Shown here: positions 1 to 8,795 of the stretch, piece after piece | How positions within the stretch are numbered: the stretch's first letter is position 1 | How the letters are laid out: every line of letters starts with the position of its first letter | NCBI GenBank assembly: GCA_964352215.1 | Contig: CAYGRE010000017.1 | Coordinates: forward strand, 1-64,000 | Reading direction: 5' to 3' | Origin: CAWUKT01 sp964352215 | Lineage (GTDB): Bacteria > Bacteroidota > Bacteroidia > J057 > JADKCL01 | DNA: 64,000 nt | Notes under the pieces: model-generated | What the model was told of the DNA's origin: nothing | The model's input: only the letters and a program-made list of their open reading frames with translations | Database searches by the model: none | Program-made: the position numbers and the translations under genes

Positions 1-198
1 TCGCGGGTACAGACCCGTAGAGTCGCGGGTTCGGACCCGTAGAGTCGCGGGTTCAGACCCGTAGATTCGCGGGTTCAGACCCGCAGATTCGCGGGTTCAG
101 ACCCGTAGATTCGCGGGTCCAGACCCGCAGAGTCGCAGGTTCAGACCCGTAGAGCCGAGGGTCCAGACCCGCACGGTCGCATCCCCAAACCCGTAGAT
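1..198. repeat. Tandem array of 22-bp hairpin units
   Basis: Nine head-to-tail 22-bp units run from the window edge, so the array may continue to the left. Each unit contains CGGGT-TCAG-ACCCG or a close variant, a 5-bp stem with a 4-base loop. Units 1-7 differ by only one to three bases and units 8-9 are decayed. There are no variable spacers, so it is not a CRISPR array. It resembles an intergenic minisatellite or REP-like array; function unknown. Confidence 0.85.
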
Positions 199-934
199 TC
201 AGGACTTTTTGCCTCCCCGGAAGCGGCCCAAAATATGCGGATTGAGTCCCCCAACCCCCTGTTAACAGCACCTAAGAACTTCTTCTGCTCAGGATAGAAC
301 CCTTCATACCAAGGGCCCGGCCCCGCACGGAGGAAGGGATAAATATCCGTGTATCCATCTCCGGTGATGCGGCAGAAATCCCCGGTAGTAAATCCCCTTT
401 TACCCTTCCCCCCTACCTCCTTAAGTCGGGAAGTTTTACGGAACGCAAACCAGCGGTTGTCTTCACAACTCCCATTCACAACTTCTTTAGGTTTTGTCCA
501 GCTATCTACCAGATAAACACTCTCAATAGCAACGCTCAAAGGGCTCAAGCCAGATCTTCGGAGATATCTCCGAGCACGCCAATTCCCCGAGCCGGGGAGA
601 ATCCTCCGGGCACGCCAATTCCCCGAGCCGGGGAGAATCCTCCGGCAATCGATTGAGGGCTTGTAGACAGGAGAACGCTTCTCCCCTTGGCTGTTGGCGC
701 AGTGCTTATGCAAGTATTTCCGGTTAAGTACGCCTGCAATAAGGGAAGGATGCTTTGCAGTAAAAAATAGAATTGCAGCGATTTCTGTATTTCCTGCATT
801 TTCGTGTTTGGGGGTGGACGGATTGCAGGAAAAATCAGAAAAATGCAGAAAAATCAAAAAGTACAGGAAAAATCAACAAATGCAGAGAAATATGAAAATA
901 ATGCAAAGCTCCAGCAGCTGAATGCCTGGAGAAA
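199..934. other. Region without a convincing gene
   Basis: An open frame on the minus strand (857 down to 141) crosses both the 36-bp repeats and the 22-bp array, so its ends are repeat-encoded and it is probably not a gene. Its central part (about 270-560) reads as a more protein-like stretch rich in Trp, Tyr, Phe and Gly and could be a decayed gene fragment, but I recognise no family. Confidence 0.4.
574..645. repeat. Two tandem 36-bp repeats with internal hairpin
   Basis: Two identical 36-bp copies sit head to tail. Each holds the inverted repeat TTCCCCGAGCCGGGGAGAA (stem TTCCCC/GGGGAG-like), followed by ATCCTCCGG. The flanking sequence (GGAGATATCTCC just before) is also palindromic. It looks like a REP-type intergenic repeat; function unknown. 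Confidence 0.75.
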
Positions 935-2233
935 TTATTCCCAATCCATATTGAAAGCGTACAACCGGTTCACTGGATCATAGATATTGTCCTTGTACAG
1001 GAAGAAAATCTCGCTCCCATTCACCTGAATCTTGGAGATAAATTTCTTGGGGAGTTCCCATTGCCTTGAAATGCTCCCATCCACCATATTGATTTCCCCA
1101 ACCGTAATTTGGCCCAATTGATTGTATACCGTAAAAGCCCGCTTCTTTTCCTCATCAACCAGGATCAGCCGTTCCCAGAATCGCTCCTTGTGATACAAGA
1201 TTTCAGTCTCTGAAGTGATCTCTCCATAGTTGCCAAACTGAAGAATTCGAGACTGGTTGTGGTCAAAAATGGTCACCGTATTGTCAATCTCGAACAGGGG
1301 AGCGTAGGATTCCGGGCATTGGATGGCTTCAAGGTAGCGGGCATCCAATGCTTCATGAAACGCACTCTGAAAAATAGGAGTGGCCATCCGTTCCTTAATG
1401 GTAGATTCATCTTCCATAGTGCGCACCGCAACGGAGTCCATGGTCAGGTAAAAGCCTATTTTTACTCCCTTCCATTGCTCGACGAAATAGTACCCGGTGG
1501 TAAACCGGCTCATCCGGTCTTCAAAATAGTAGATGTCATCAATCCGGGCGCGACAGGGGACCATTACCCGCTCGAAGTCTGCCATGCTACTCTTCTGCAG
1601 GATCAACTCTCCATCCACCCAATCAATCTGATAAGCCCAATTTCTGGAAAGGTAATGTTTGCCTCCCATGCAATCGGTAAACAGCGAAAGGGGTTCTTCC
1701 CCCAAGCCAAAATGCTCCTCCACCGTATTCAACTCATTGTCCAACAATACCAGCTTGTTGCGACGAAGGTCAGGGTCCAGCACCACCATAAGGTAATGGT
1801 CACCCAAAAACGCATAATCCTTGATATAAAGGGTGGGGTCAGGATGGATACGCCTCAGGGCATTGTCTGTGATGACTGTGGTTTCTAAAGTGATCGGATC
1901 GGGGGTTAGCCAGATTTCCAAAGGTTTGCTGTTTCCTGGCTTTCCGATGAAGATCTCCGTTTTGTATCCCAAGTATTTGACAACAACCTCAACTGGCTTT
2001 GTATTTTCGAATTCTAGAACAAATAAGCCTTCTTCGTTGGTATAGCTTCCCTTTTCAATTTCCGGAGAAGAGACAAAGGCCCCTTCCAGCGGCTCGCTCG
2101 TCTCCGCATCCCGGACATATCCGACGACACTTCCAGCCTGAGCATCTAGGAGTTGGGGAGCAAGCGCAAGAAGTCTGAAAAAAAAAACGATATACGATAG
2201 CGTTCTACTTTCAGATATATGATGTTTGTTTAG
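935..2233 (-). CDS. Secreted carboxypeptidase-regulatory-like / beta-propeller protein, start unclear
   Basis: The frame is open from 2233 to 935. The N-terminal part reads as a hydrophobic signal (SYIVFFFRLLALAPQLLDAQA), followed by a CarboxypepD_reg-like Ig domain (GSVVGYVRDAETSEPLEGA ... GSYTNEEGLFVLEF ... VVVKYLGYKTEI). About 270 residues follow with the Tyr/Trp-rich pattern of a six-bladed beta-propeller, as is common in secreted Bacteroidota proteins. No ATG, GTG or TTG precedes the signal in frame; the first in-frame TTG is at 1972, inside the Ig domain. A run of ten A bases at 2178-2187 lies within the signal region, so an indel there may have hidden the true start. The other frame upstream of the run reads LKVERYRIS after a CTG, which would make a good signal start if the frames joined. 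Substrate or role is unknown. Confidence 0.6.
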   Translation of the reverse strand, partial: LNKHHISESRTLSYIVFFFRLLALAPQLLDAQAGSVVGYVRDAETSEPLEGAFVSSPEIEKGSYTNEEGLFVLEFENTKPVEVVVKYLGYKTEIFIGKPGNSKPLEIWLTPDPITLETTVITDNALRRIHPDPTLYIKDYAFLGDHYLMVVLDPDLRRNKLVLLDNELNTVEEHFGLGEEPLSLFTDCMGGKHYLSRNWAYQIDWVDGELILQKSSMADFERVMVPCRARIDDIYYFEDRMSRFTTGYYFVEQWKGVKIGFYLTMDSVAVRTMEDESTIKERMATPIFQSAFHEALDARYLEAIQCPESYAPLFEIDNTVTIFDHNQSRILQFGNYGEITSETEILYHKERFWERLILVDEEKKRAFTVYNQLGQITVGEINMVDGSISRQWELPKKFISKIQVNGSEIFFLYKDNIYDPVNRLYAFNMDWE

Positions 2234-2565
2234 CTAAAATAGGGGATTCCGGCAAACCAACTATAACTTTTTAGGCCAAGATGGCTACGAAGCATCTAGA
2301 CGTTCAAATGCTTTCTCAGAGGTATTAGGCTCGCAATACTCTCAGAAATAGGGACACACTATATATACGGAATTCCTTCTTTTGGTAAGACTGAGGCCTC
2401 CGTTTCGAAACCTTACCTTTAATAGTCCTTACCCCTCAGCATTCTAAAAGCCAAGCCATAAGTGGAGCCATTATTTACAAAAGTGTTTACTTTCCTTGGA
2501 ATATGTGAATAAACTCTTTTTGATTTATTGTGAGATTAGCCTCTGTAAAAATTAACAAAATTATT
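2234..2565. other. Intergenic region, nothing recognised
   Basis: This 332-base AT-rich spacer lies between two divergently oriented genes. I see no RNA gene, no long inverted repeat and no complete -33/-7 promoter pair. Confidence 0.5.
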
Positions 2566-3024
2566 ATGAAAACATTATTTATAAGCGGAATTACCAAAGT
2601 AGTTGGTCAATCAGACGGTTATGTACAAATATCTTTTACATGGCTCTTTTCAATAGATGGTAAGGAATATAAAATAGAGTCCGTTGGGGGCGCACATGTT
2701 AGTGATGATGGTGGTCAGTTTCGTGGCGATGGTGGTAATCCTGTTGGGCAGGCGGCAAAGGCAATTGAATTACGAGCTACTAGAAAAGTAAAAGACTTTG
2801 CTAAAGACTTAAAGGAACTAGAAAAAGCGACAGATATGAAGAAGCATTTTCCTGATTCCGATAATTCATCAGAAGAAATCATGAAAGAACTATTTGAAAA
2901 GACCTACAAATTGGTCTCGGGAACTGAAGAAGCAGCGGAAAAAGTACTTCTTGACGCTGGTGAAGATGTGCTAATTGACATCTTGGAGGATGTAGGTGAA
3001 GTGTTGCTCGCATTTCTCTTATAG
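2566..3024 (+). CDS. Hypothetical protein, 152 aa
   Basis: I do not recognise the family. The ATG at 2566 is preferred over an upstream in-frame GTG at 2530 because the encoded protein then starts with MKTLFISGITKVVGQ. The first half is predicted beta-rich and polar (SDGYVQISFTWLFSIDGKEY, then a Gly/Asp-rich turn region). The second half is strongly helical and charged, from about residue 62 to the end. No signal peptide or transmembrane segment is evident, so it is probably cytoplasmic. Base composition is more AT-rich than the neighbours, which may hint at recent acquisition. It stands alone, with about 140 bases before the next gene. Confidence 0.55.
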   Translation: MKTLFISGITKVVGQSDGYVQISFTWLFSIDGKEYKIESVGGAHVSDDGGQFRGDGGNPVGQAAKAIELRATRKVKDFAKDLKELEKATDMKKHFPDSDNSSEEIMKELFEKTYKLVSGTEEAAEKVLLDAGEDVLIDILEDVGEVLLAFLL

Positions 3025-3168
3025 TCTTCCCCGATATGTAAATTGACAGGGAATCGCCCCCCATCCACAGTCATTCCAGCGAAAGACCCCAAAATCCCTT
3101 ACTCATTAAACGGTCCCGTCTAAAACCAGAAATGAGGACTGTATAAGTTGGGGACAAATCCATAAGCT

Positions 3169-3516
3169 ATGACCATTGATCTGTTCGTACTCGGAGTGGC
3201 GCTTATCTTAATGCATGAACTCGACGCCATAAGGTGCCATGAATGGAGAATATTCCCTGCGACCAGTTTCTTGAATGACAGGGCTGGTATGATTGTCTTC
3301 CTATTTTTGCACATCCCACTTTTTTACTTTCTCCTACTCCCAACCTATTTTGAAAGGCCCTCATTTAGAGTCGGCTTCAGTATTTTCCTGATCATTCACT
3401 TCTTCCTTCACCTGGCCTTCCTGCTTCATAAGAAAAATGAATTCAAGGACTGGATTTCCTGGTCTTTGATCTCTGGAGCTGGAATCTGTGGGCTGCTCTA
3501 CTTAATCATCGAGTGA
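3169..3516 (+). CDS. Small integral membrane protein (DUF6713-like)
   Basis: This 115-residue, strongly hydrophobic protein has four likely transmembrane helices (about residues 3-18, 42-62, 68-86 and 96-113). Between the first two lies the conserved-looking polar motif MHELDAIRCHEWRIFP, which matches my memory of the DUF6713 family of small membrane proteins; I could not verify that assignment. The His/Glu/Asp cluster just after the first helix could bind a metal. It is a single-gene unit read toward the terminator at 3583-3632. Function unknown. Confidence 0.6.
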   Translation: MTIDLFVLGVALILMHELDAIRCHEWRIFPATSFLNDRAGMIVFLFLHIPLFYFLLLPTYFERPSFRVGFSIFLIIHFFLHLAFLLHKKNEFKDWISWSLISGAGICGLLYLIIE

Positions 3517-3582
3517 GAATGGACTGCTGAGCATAGCAAAGCATCCAGATTCTGTCCTGATCCCGATTGGTTAAAATAAAAA

Positions 3583-3632
3583 GAGGCTGTCTGATTCGGG
3601 CTGTATAAAACAACCACCCATCAAACAGCCTC
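3583..3632 (-). terminator. Terminator of the DUF349 gene
   Basis: The 8-bp stem GAGGCTGT/ACAGCCTC has a 34-base loop and is followed on the minus strand by CTTTTTATTTTA. It lies 40 bases past the stop of the minus-strand DUF349 gene and also faces the plus-strand gene ending at 3516. It shares its stem with several other terminators in the window. Confidence 0.7.
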
Positions 3633-3671
3633 ACTTATGATCCATTGACTTATGGGAAAGTCAATTTGTTC

Positions 3672-6128
3672 TTATTCTTCTTCGTCCGCGGGAGCTTTAG
3701 CAACTGGCTCTGTAGCGGGAGCTTCAGCGACTGGTTCAGCAGCGGGAGCTTCAGCGACTGGTTCAGCAGCGGGAGCTTCAGCGACTGGCTTCTCCTTTGG
3801 AGCTTCAGCGACTGGCTCAGCAGCAGGAGCTTCAGCGACTGCCTCCGCAGCAGGAGCTTCAGCGACCGCCTCCGCAGCGGGAGCTTCAGCGACCTCCTCA
3901 ACCTCCGGCTCGGGATTGTCCCGCTTCTTCCGAAGTTCCTTTATTTTCGCCTTCATCTCCTTGATCCGGGCCTTTTCGCTGTCGATCTGGCCTTGAATCT
4001 GCTTCCGAAGTGAATCTCCGCTCTTTCCTTTGGAAATGTATTGGATATTCAATTCGTACTGGTCGACCTTCTCCTGGATGATTCTGACCCTGGCCTGGAG
4101 CTTTCTGATCTCGCTCTCGATCCGGTCTTCACGAACATCTCCTTCAGGAATGTTACCGTAGGTATCCCGTCCATATCCTCCTGAACGTCCACGGCCTCCG
4201 CCTCCTCCTGCGACACGGCCCCCGCCTCCACCACCGCGGCCACCACGACCCCGGGTCTTGTCAAAGAATTGACCAATGGCCTCCTTAAAGGCATTGTTGA
4301 CCTTGTCCTTCACACGGAAGGGAACATGACCGGTGTCTTTCCAGCGGGTTTGAATATCGTTGAACTCATCCTGACGGGCGGCTGCATCTTCCGACGCTGC
4401 CAAAGCACGCAATTCTTCGATGAGCTTTTCCTTCTTCTCAAGATTTTCAGAGTATTCGGACTTTTCGCTGTCCAGGGCCTTCGACCTGCGGTCAAAGAAA
4501 TGGTCACAAGCCCGGCGGAATCGCTTCCAGATCTTATTGGAATGCCGATCGTGCACGGGGCCAATCGTCTTCCATTCTTTTTGCAATTCCTTCAGAACCT
4601 GTGCGGTTTCTCTGAAGTCTTCGCTTTCTTTCAATGCCTCTGCCTTCTCACAAATCTCCGTCTTGCGGGCAAGGTTCTCAGAGCGAACGTTGTCAAATTC
4701 CTTGAAGAATTCACCTTTGCCAGCGAAGAATGTATCGCACAAGGCACGGTATTCCTTCCAAAGCTCTTTGTTCAATTCGATGGGGCCCGGTCCGATTTCC
4801 TTCCATTTGGCCTGGATTTCCAGCACCCCCTGGGTGGCCTCGTTCCAGTCCTTGGCCCGGTCCGATTTGAAACCGGTATAGACTTTCAACTGCTCCAGCA
4901 GGGCCTGCTTCTTCTCAGCATTTTCCCCCTTCTGTGCATCCTGAATCTCATAGTATCCGGAACGCATTTCATAGAAGCGGTCCAATACATTGCGGAAAGA
5001 TGAGTTGATCTCTTCAACTTTCTCTTTGGGAACATGGCCGGTAGAACGCCATTCGACCTGAAGTTCTTTTACCGCTGCGCTCCGCTCTTTCCACAACTCG
5101 CGGGTCCCTTCTTCTCCGGGAATCAGGGCCTCTATCTTTTGGATAATCTCCTCTTTGTTTTTCAGGTTGTATTCCCGGTCCAACTCGAGCAGTTCCTGGT
5201 ATTTGCTACGTAGGTTGTAGTAGATGTCCAGGTATTGCTTGTAGGTTTCCTTGAGTGGCTGAACATCTTTTTGCAATACCCAACCGATCTCTCTCCATTC
5301 TTTCTGGATCTCCCGGACTTCCTGGATCTTGGTCACTTGCTCTTCCTGAACAATGACTTTCAACTGCTCAAGCAAGGCGTACTTCTTGGTAGAATTTTCT
5401 CCTTTTTCTGCGTCACGGTCGGCATAGTAGTTGGTACGCTTCTTATTGAACCGTGCCAGAGCTGTCGAGAACTTCTCTAACAGCCCTTTTTCCATGCTCT
5501 CCTCATCCGTCTTCTGGTCAAAGCTGCCCTTGATCAGTCCAACCTTGCTGATGAATTCGCTGATATCTCCACGCTCTGAGATTCTCTCCAGGAGCAATGC
5601 CAGTTCATGTGGAGTGGCTTTGTCAACCACACTTTCGAAATTATCAGCATCACCGATGATCTCCTCCAGAAAAGAAATGGCTTCTTCATCACCGGCAGGT
5701 TCTTCACCAGGAAATTTAACTCCCTCAGCTTCACCCTCTGAATCCTCTGCATCCCCTGAAGCTTCCTCGGTTTCCACCTGGGGAGGAGCCTCAACCTGAG
5801 GCTCGCTTTCATTGCTAGTGGCTTCAATGGGTTCAACCTCCACTACCGGTTCTTTTTCCGGTGCGGCTGATTCAGTTTCCTCGACTGGTTCCTCAGGAGT
5901 CACGTGGGCTACTTCGGTAGCAACGGCCTCCTCTTCGACAGGAGAATCTTTAACTTCGGGAGTGCTTGATTCTTCGGCAGGTGCTGATTCGTTATGAATT
6001 TCAGCTCCAGGCGTGGATTCGGCAGTTACCTCTTCCTGGCCTTCGTCGACCGAAGAAACCTCCTGATTCGTTTGATTCTGAGTCTCTTGCTCGTTGTGCT
6101 CAGGGTTAAGTCCTTCTTCGGGCATCAT
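3672..6128 (-). CDS. DUF349 repeat protein with Gly-Arg and Ala-Pro-Glu tails
   Basis: This is an 818-residue protein. An acidic Glu/Pro/Ser-rich N-terminus (about 1-165) is followed by a series of helical DUF349 modules (about 195-625), recognisable by the recurring pattern WKEIGxVPxxxxxxxWxxFRxxxDxFF. A Gly/Arg-rich patch (about 630-665, RGG-like) comes next, then a coiled coil (about 675-740). The tail consists of degenerate 10-residue repeats such as VAEAPAAEPV (about 743-815), encoded by a 30-bp DNA repeat. The DUF349 family is widespread in Bacteroidota with no settled function; the RGG-like patch would suit nucleic-acid binding, which is inference. There is no signal peptide, so it is cytoplasmic. 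It has its own terminator and is not in an operon with lysS, which lies 186 bases upstream and has a terminator of its own. Confidence 0.85.
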   Translation of the reverse strand: MMPEEGLNPEHNEQETQNQTNQEVSSVDEGQEEVTAESTPGAEIHNESAPAEESSTPEVKDSPVEEEAVATEVAHVTPEEPVEETESAAPEKEPVVEVEPIEATSNESEPQVEAPPQVETEEASGDAEDSEGEAEGVKFPGEEPAGDEEAISFLEEIIGDADNFESVVDKATPHELALLLERISERGDISEFISKVGLIKGSFDQKTDEESMEKGLLEKFSTALARFNKKRTNYYADRDAEKGENSTKKYALLEQLKVIVQEEQVTKIQEVREIQKEWREIGWVLQKDVQPLKETYKQYLDIYYNLRSKYQELLELDREYNLKNKEEIIQKIEALIPGEEGTRELWKERSAAVKELQVEWRSTGHVPKEKVEEINSSFRNVLDRFYEMRSGYYEIQDAQKGENAEKKQALLEQLKVYTGFKSDRAKDWNEATQGVLEIQAKWKEIGPGPIELNKELWKEYRALCDTFFAGKGEFFKEFDNVRSENLARKTEICEKAEALKESEDFRETAQVLKELQKEWKTIGPVHDRHSNKIWKRFRRACDHFFDRRSKALDSEKSEYSENLEKKEKLIEELRALAASEDAAARQDEFNDIQTRWKDTGHVPFRVKDKVNNAFKEAIGQFFDKTRGRGGRGGGGGGRVAGGGGGRGRSGGYGRDTYGNIPEGDVREDRIESEIRKLQARVRIIQEKVDQYELNIQYISKGKSGDSLRKQIQGQIDSEKARIKEMKAKIKELRKKRDNPEPEVEEVAEAPAAEAVAEAPAAEAVAEAPAAEPVAEAPKEKPVAEAPAAEPVAEAPAAEPVAEAPATEPVAKAPADEEE

Positions 6129-6263
6129 CCGTAATTGTATTGGCGTTTCCTTTATGCAGGATAAAGAATAAAATAGTAAGGTTATGTAACGATATCAAAT
6201 AAAATAAATATCTGAACCATTCCAACGGAAAACATGAAATAAAGGGTGAACAGGTAAAAATCA

Positions 6264-6289
6264 GAGGCTGCCTCATAAGAGACAGCCTC
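6264..6289 (-). terminator. Terminator of lysS
   Basis: GAGGCTG-C-CTC / GAG-A-CAGCCTC forms a 10-bp stem with one mismatch and a 4-base ATAA loop. On the minus strand it is followed by a short T-rich run (GATTTTTACC). It lies 25 bases after the lysS stop codon. Confidence 0.7.
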
Positions 6290-6314
6290 GTCTCCTGTAT
6301 TTTCTGTCAACCGC

Positions 6315-8042
6315 TTAATTCACCCAGGCTTCCACAGAATCCTTGCTGGGGTTCTTCAATCCCAACTTGTTCTTCTTGTTGTAGCCACAGAGATCGTTGA
6401 ATAGTTTATTGATGTTCGCCTCCTTGAGGGCATCCACCGTATGAATTCCGAGCTTGCGCAGTACGCTTACCCATTCTTCCGCAACCCCTGAGGCGATGAA
6501 ATCACCGTCGCTGGAGATTTGCTCGACCTTCTCAGGTTTCATTTGAGGGAAGAAGAGGACGTCCTGAATGCTCTGAGAGTTGGTCATGATCATCGACAAA
6601 CGGTCAATTCCAATCCCAAGGCCGGCCGTCGGGGGCATGCCGAACTCCAGAGCGCGGAGGAAGTCTTCGTCCAGGACCATGGCTTCTTCATCCCCGCGTT
6701 TGCCCAATTCCAGTTGCTCTTCAAAGCGCTCGCGCTGGTCGATCGGGTCGTTCAATTCGGAAAAGGAATTCAGAATTTCTTTCCCATTGACCACTGCTTC
6801 AAATCGCTCAACAATGCCTTCCTTGCTGCGGTGCTTCTTGGCCAATGGACTCAACTCGACCGGATAATCGGTGATAAAGGTCGGTTGGATCAGTTTTCCT
6901 TCCACCGTTTCACCAAAAATTTCGTCGATCAGTTTGCCCTTGCCCATCGACTCGTCCACTTCGATTCCCAGTTGGCCGGCTGCTTCGCGCAAGCCATTCT
7001 CGTCCATTTCGGAGATGTCAATCCCGGTGTATTCCTGGATGGCCCCAAACATGGTGTAGCGTTTCCATGGACGCTGGAAGTTGATCTGGTGCTCACCGAC
7101 TTGAACCAAAGTTCCCCCGGTGACATCGATGGCTACTTTTTCCAGCATTTCCTCCACCAGGTTCATCATCCACTCATAGTCCTTGTAGGCGACATAGAGC
7201 TCGATCTGGGTAAATTCAGGATTGTGAAAGCGGGACATGCCCTCGTTCCGAAAATCCTTGGAAAATTCGTAAACCCCGTCAAATCCACCAACGATCAGCC
7301 GCTTGAGGTACAGCTCATTGGCGATCCGCAGGTAGAGGGTCATGTCCAGGGTATTGTGGTGGGTCTTGAAGGGACGCGCCGCAGCACCACCATACAAAGG
7401 CTGAAGGATGGGGGTTTCTACCTCCAAATAGCCTCTCTCGTCGAGAAAATCCCGCATCGACTTCACCAAAAGGGTCCGCTTGCGGAAGGTCTCCCGAATT
7501 TCCGGATGGACGATCAGGTCCAGGTAACGCATGCGGTACCGGGCTTCAGTATCGGTAAATGTATCATGCAATGTCCCGTCCTCTTCTGTCTTCCGGAAAG
7601 CAATGGGGCGCAGGGTTTTGGTCAGAATGGTAAATTCACTCACAGAAAGGGTGACCTCTCCGGTTTTGGTGGTGAATACATCTCCTTTGACCCCGATGAT
7701 GTCCCCGAGGGAAGTGAGCTTCTTAAAGACGGTGTTGTAATGTGTCTTATCTTCTTCGGGACAGATAACATCCCGGTTGAAGTAGAGCTGCATTGTTCCG
7801 GTGCTGTCCTGAAGTACACCGAAGGAAGCCTTACCCATGACCCGTTTCACGACAAGCCTTCCTGCCAAAGATACCTGTTTGTATGCTTCAGCCTGCTCAT
7901 CGGTGTAACTAGCAAGGATATCCGCTGCATTAGCAGTCACCTCATACTGAGCTGCAGGATAGGGTTCGATACCCATATTCCGCAATTCTTCCACTTCTTT
8001 ACGACGCTGGATTTCCTGGTCGTTGAGTTGTCTGGTTTCCAC
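6315..8042 (-). CDS. lysS: Lysyl-tRNA synthetase, class II
   Basis: It charges tRNA-Lys with lysine using ATP in the cytoplasm. The 575 residues start with an N-terminal helix and an OB-fold anticodon-binding domain (about 55-150, with LAGRLVVKRVMGKASFGVLQ). The class II catalytic core follows, containing motif 2 (FRNEGMSRFHNPEFTQIELY) and motif 3 (GLGIGIDRLSMIMTN). The core ends near residue 505, the usual bacterial length. A C-terminal extension of about 70 residues (LRKLGIHTVDALKEANINKL...) resembles a helix-hairpin-helix and is, from memory, common in Bacteroidota LysRS. The gene is a single transcription unit with a candidate -7 box 33 bases before the ATG and its own terminator. Confidence 0.97.
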   Translation of the reverse strand: METRQLNDQEIQRRKEVEELRNMGIEPYPAAQYEVTANAADILASYTDEQAEAYKQVSLAGRLVVKRVMGKASFGVLQDSTGTMQLYFNRDVICPEEDKTHYNTVFKKLTSLGDIIGVKGDVFTTKTGEVTLSVSEFTILTKTLRPIAFRKTEEDGTLHDTFTDTEARYRMRYLDLIVHPEIRETFRKRTLLVKSMRDFLDERGYLEVETPILQPLYGGAAARPFKTHHNTLDMTLYLRIANELYLKRLIVGGFDGVYEFSKDFRNEGMSRFHNPEFTQIELYVAYKDYEWMMNLVEEMLEKVAIDVTGGTLVQVGEHQINFQRPWKRYTMFGAIQEYTGIDISEMDENGLREAAGQLGIEVDESMGKGKLIDEIFGETVEGKLIQPTFITDYPVELSPLAKKHRSKEGIVERFEAVVNGKEILNSFSELNDPIDQRERFEEQLELGKRGDEEAMVLDEDFLRALEFGMPPTAGLGIGIDRLSMIMTNSQSIQDVLFFPQMKPEKVEQISSDGDFIASGVAEEWVSVLRKLGIHTVDALKEANINKLFNDLCGYNKKNKLGLKNPSKDSVEAWVN

Positions 8043-8074
8043 GGTTCAGTAATTGTTGTAAATGAAATTCCCGG

Positions 8075-8082
8075 CAAAGTTA
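8075..8082 (-). promoter_or_regulatory. Candidate -7 box for lysS
   Basis: The minus strand reads TAACTTTG, a perfect match to the Bacteroidota TAnnTTTG box, 33 bases upstream of the lysS ATG. No TTG lies at the expected 19-21 bases further upstream, so the call rests on the -7 element alone. Confidence 0.45.
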
Positions 8083-8137
8083 AGACAAATTCAAAATTCC
8101 TATATTCGTATCGCCGAGAATTAATTATTTACGACCA

Positions 8138-8776
8138 ATGGTGCTACGAAAACTGTTCCTTTTTTCCCTCCTGGCTCTCTCTTGCTGTCAACTCTCCATG
8201 GGACAGGTGATCACGACTCCGGGTGAAGATTCTCTCAACTCCAATAAGCCGGGGGGTGCATATTGCAATGTATTTTATGTCACCTCTTTTGATACTGAGG
8301 TACTCCCTTTTGATGACGTTTGCTTCGTCGTGGATGAATACAGTATGGGAAATGCGAAATATTTCCGTTGCATCGGCCCCATCCGCGGAACGATTGACCT
8401 TTTCAGAAGCTATCCCTGGTCCCTCCAGTTTCACTTGCCTTATGTGGCCGAAGGAGAGCGCCTCGCGGTTACCACTCCGGAAGACATCGGTGCCAAAACC
8501 TTAGAAATGGCACCTGGGGAATTTTTTGTCACCGTATCCGACAACCGTGACCCCGAACGGGCACGGCAGGGATATGAGCAAATTGACTACGCTACTGTAA
8601 AAGGTAAAGCTACCATTACTGAATACCACCCTATGGAGGGAACCATGCAGTTTCCTGAGTACACAGCTCAGATGGATTTATGGATGAGCCCGGTAACTTA
8701 CAGGGAAGGAAAGGCAGCCTTCGATGGTCCTCCGATCAGGGTCAAACTGGTGCTGCGGGTAGAGGCTTTGGATTGA
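8138..8776 (+). CDS. Hypothetical secreted protein, 212 aa
   Basis: An N-terminal signal peptide is clear (MVLRKLFLFSLLALSCCQLSMGQ, cleavage probably after SMG). The remaining 190 residues are rich in beta-forming and charged residues, with two Cys in the mature part (YCNVFY and KYFRCIG) that could form a disulfide. I recognise no domain. It is divergent from lysS, with the sequence TATATTCG about 30 bases before the ATG as a possible -7 box (one mismatch). It converges on the next gene with only 19 bases between stop codons. Likely periplasmic; function unknown. Confidence 0.65.
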   Translation: MVLRKLFLFSLLALSCCQLSMGQVITTPGEDSLNSNKPGGAYCNVFYVTSFDTEVLPFDDVCFVVDEYSMGNAKYFRCIGPIRGTIDLFRSYPWSLQFHLPYVAEGERLAVTTPEDIGAKTLEMAPGEFFVTVSDNRDPERARQGYEQIDYATVKGKATITEYHPMEGTMQFPEYTAQMDLWMSPVTYREGKAAFDGPPIRVKLVLRVEALD

Positions 8777-8795
8777 CCGGTTCAGGGGTTTGGTC

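Noticed and set aside
1..198. CRISPR array
   Set aside because: The 22-bp units are contiguous, with no spacers of unique sequence, and no cas genes are visible.
141..857. 238-codon minus-strand gene
   Set aside because: Its two ends are translated repeats and no family is recognised; the central part is noted only as a possible fragment.
6519..8210. Long plus-strand open frame opposite lysS
   Set aside because: It is the antisense shadow of lysS, whose product is identified with certainty, and its translation looks like no protein family.
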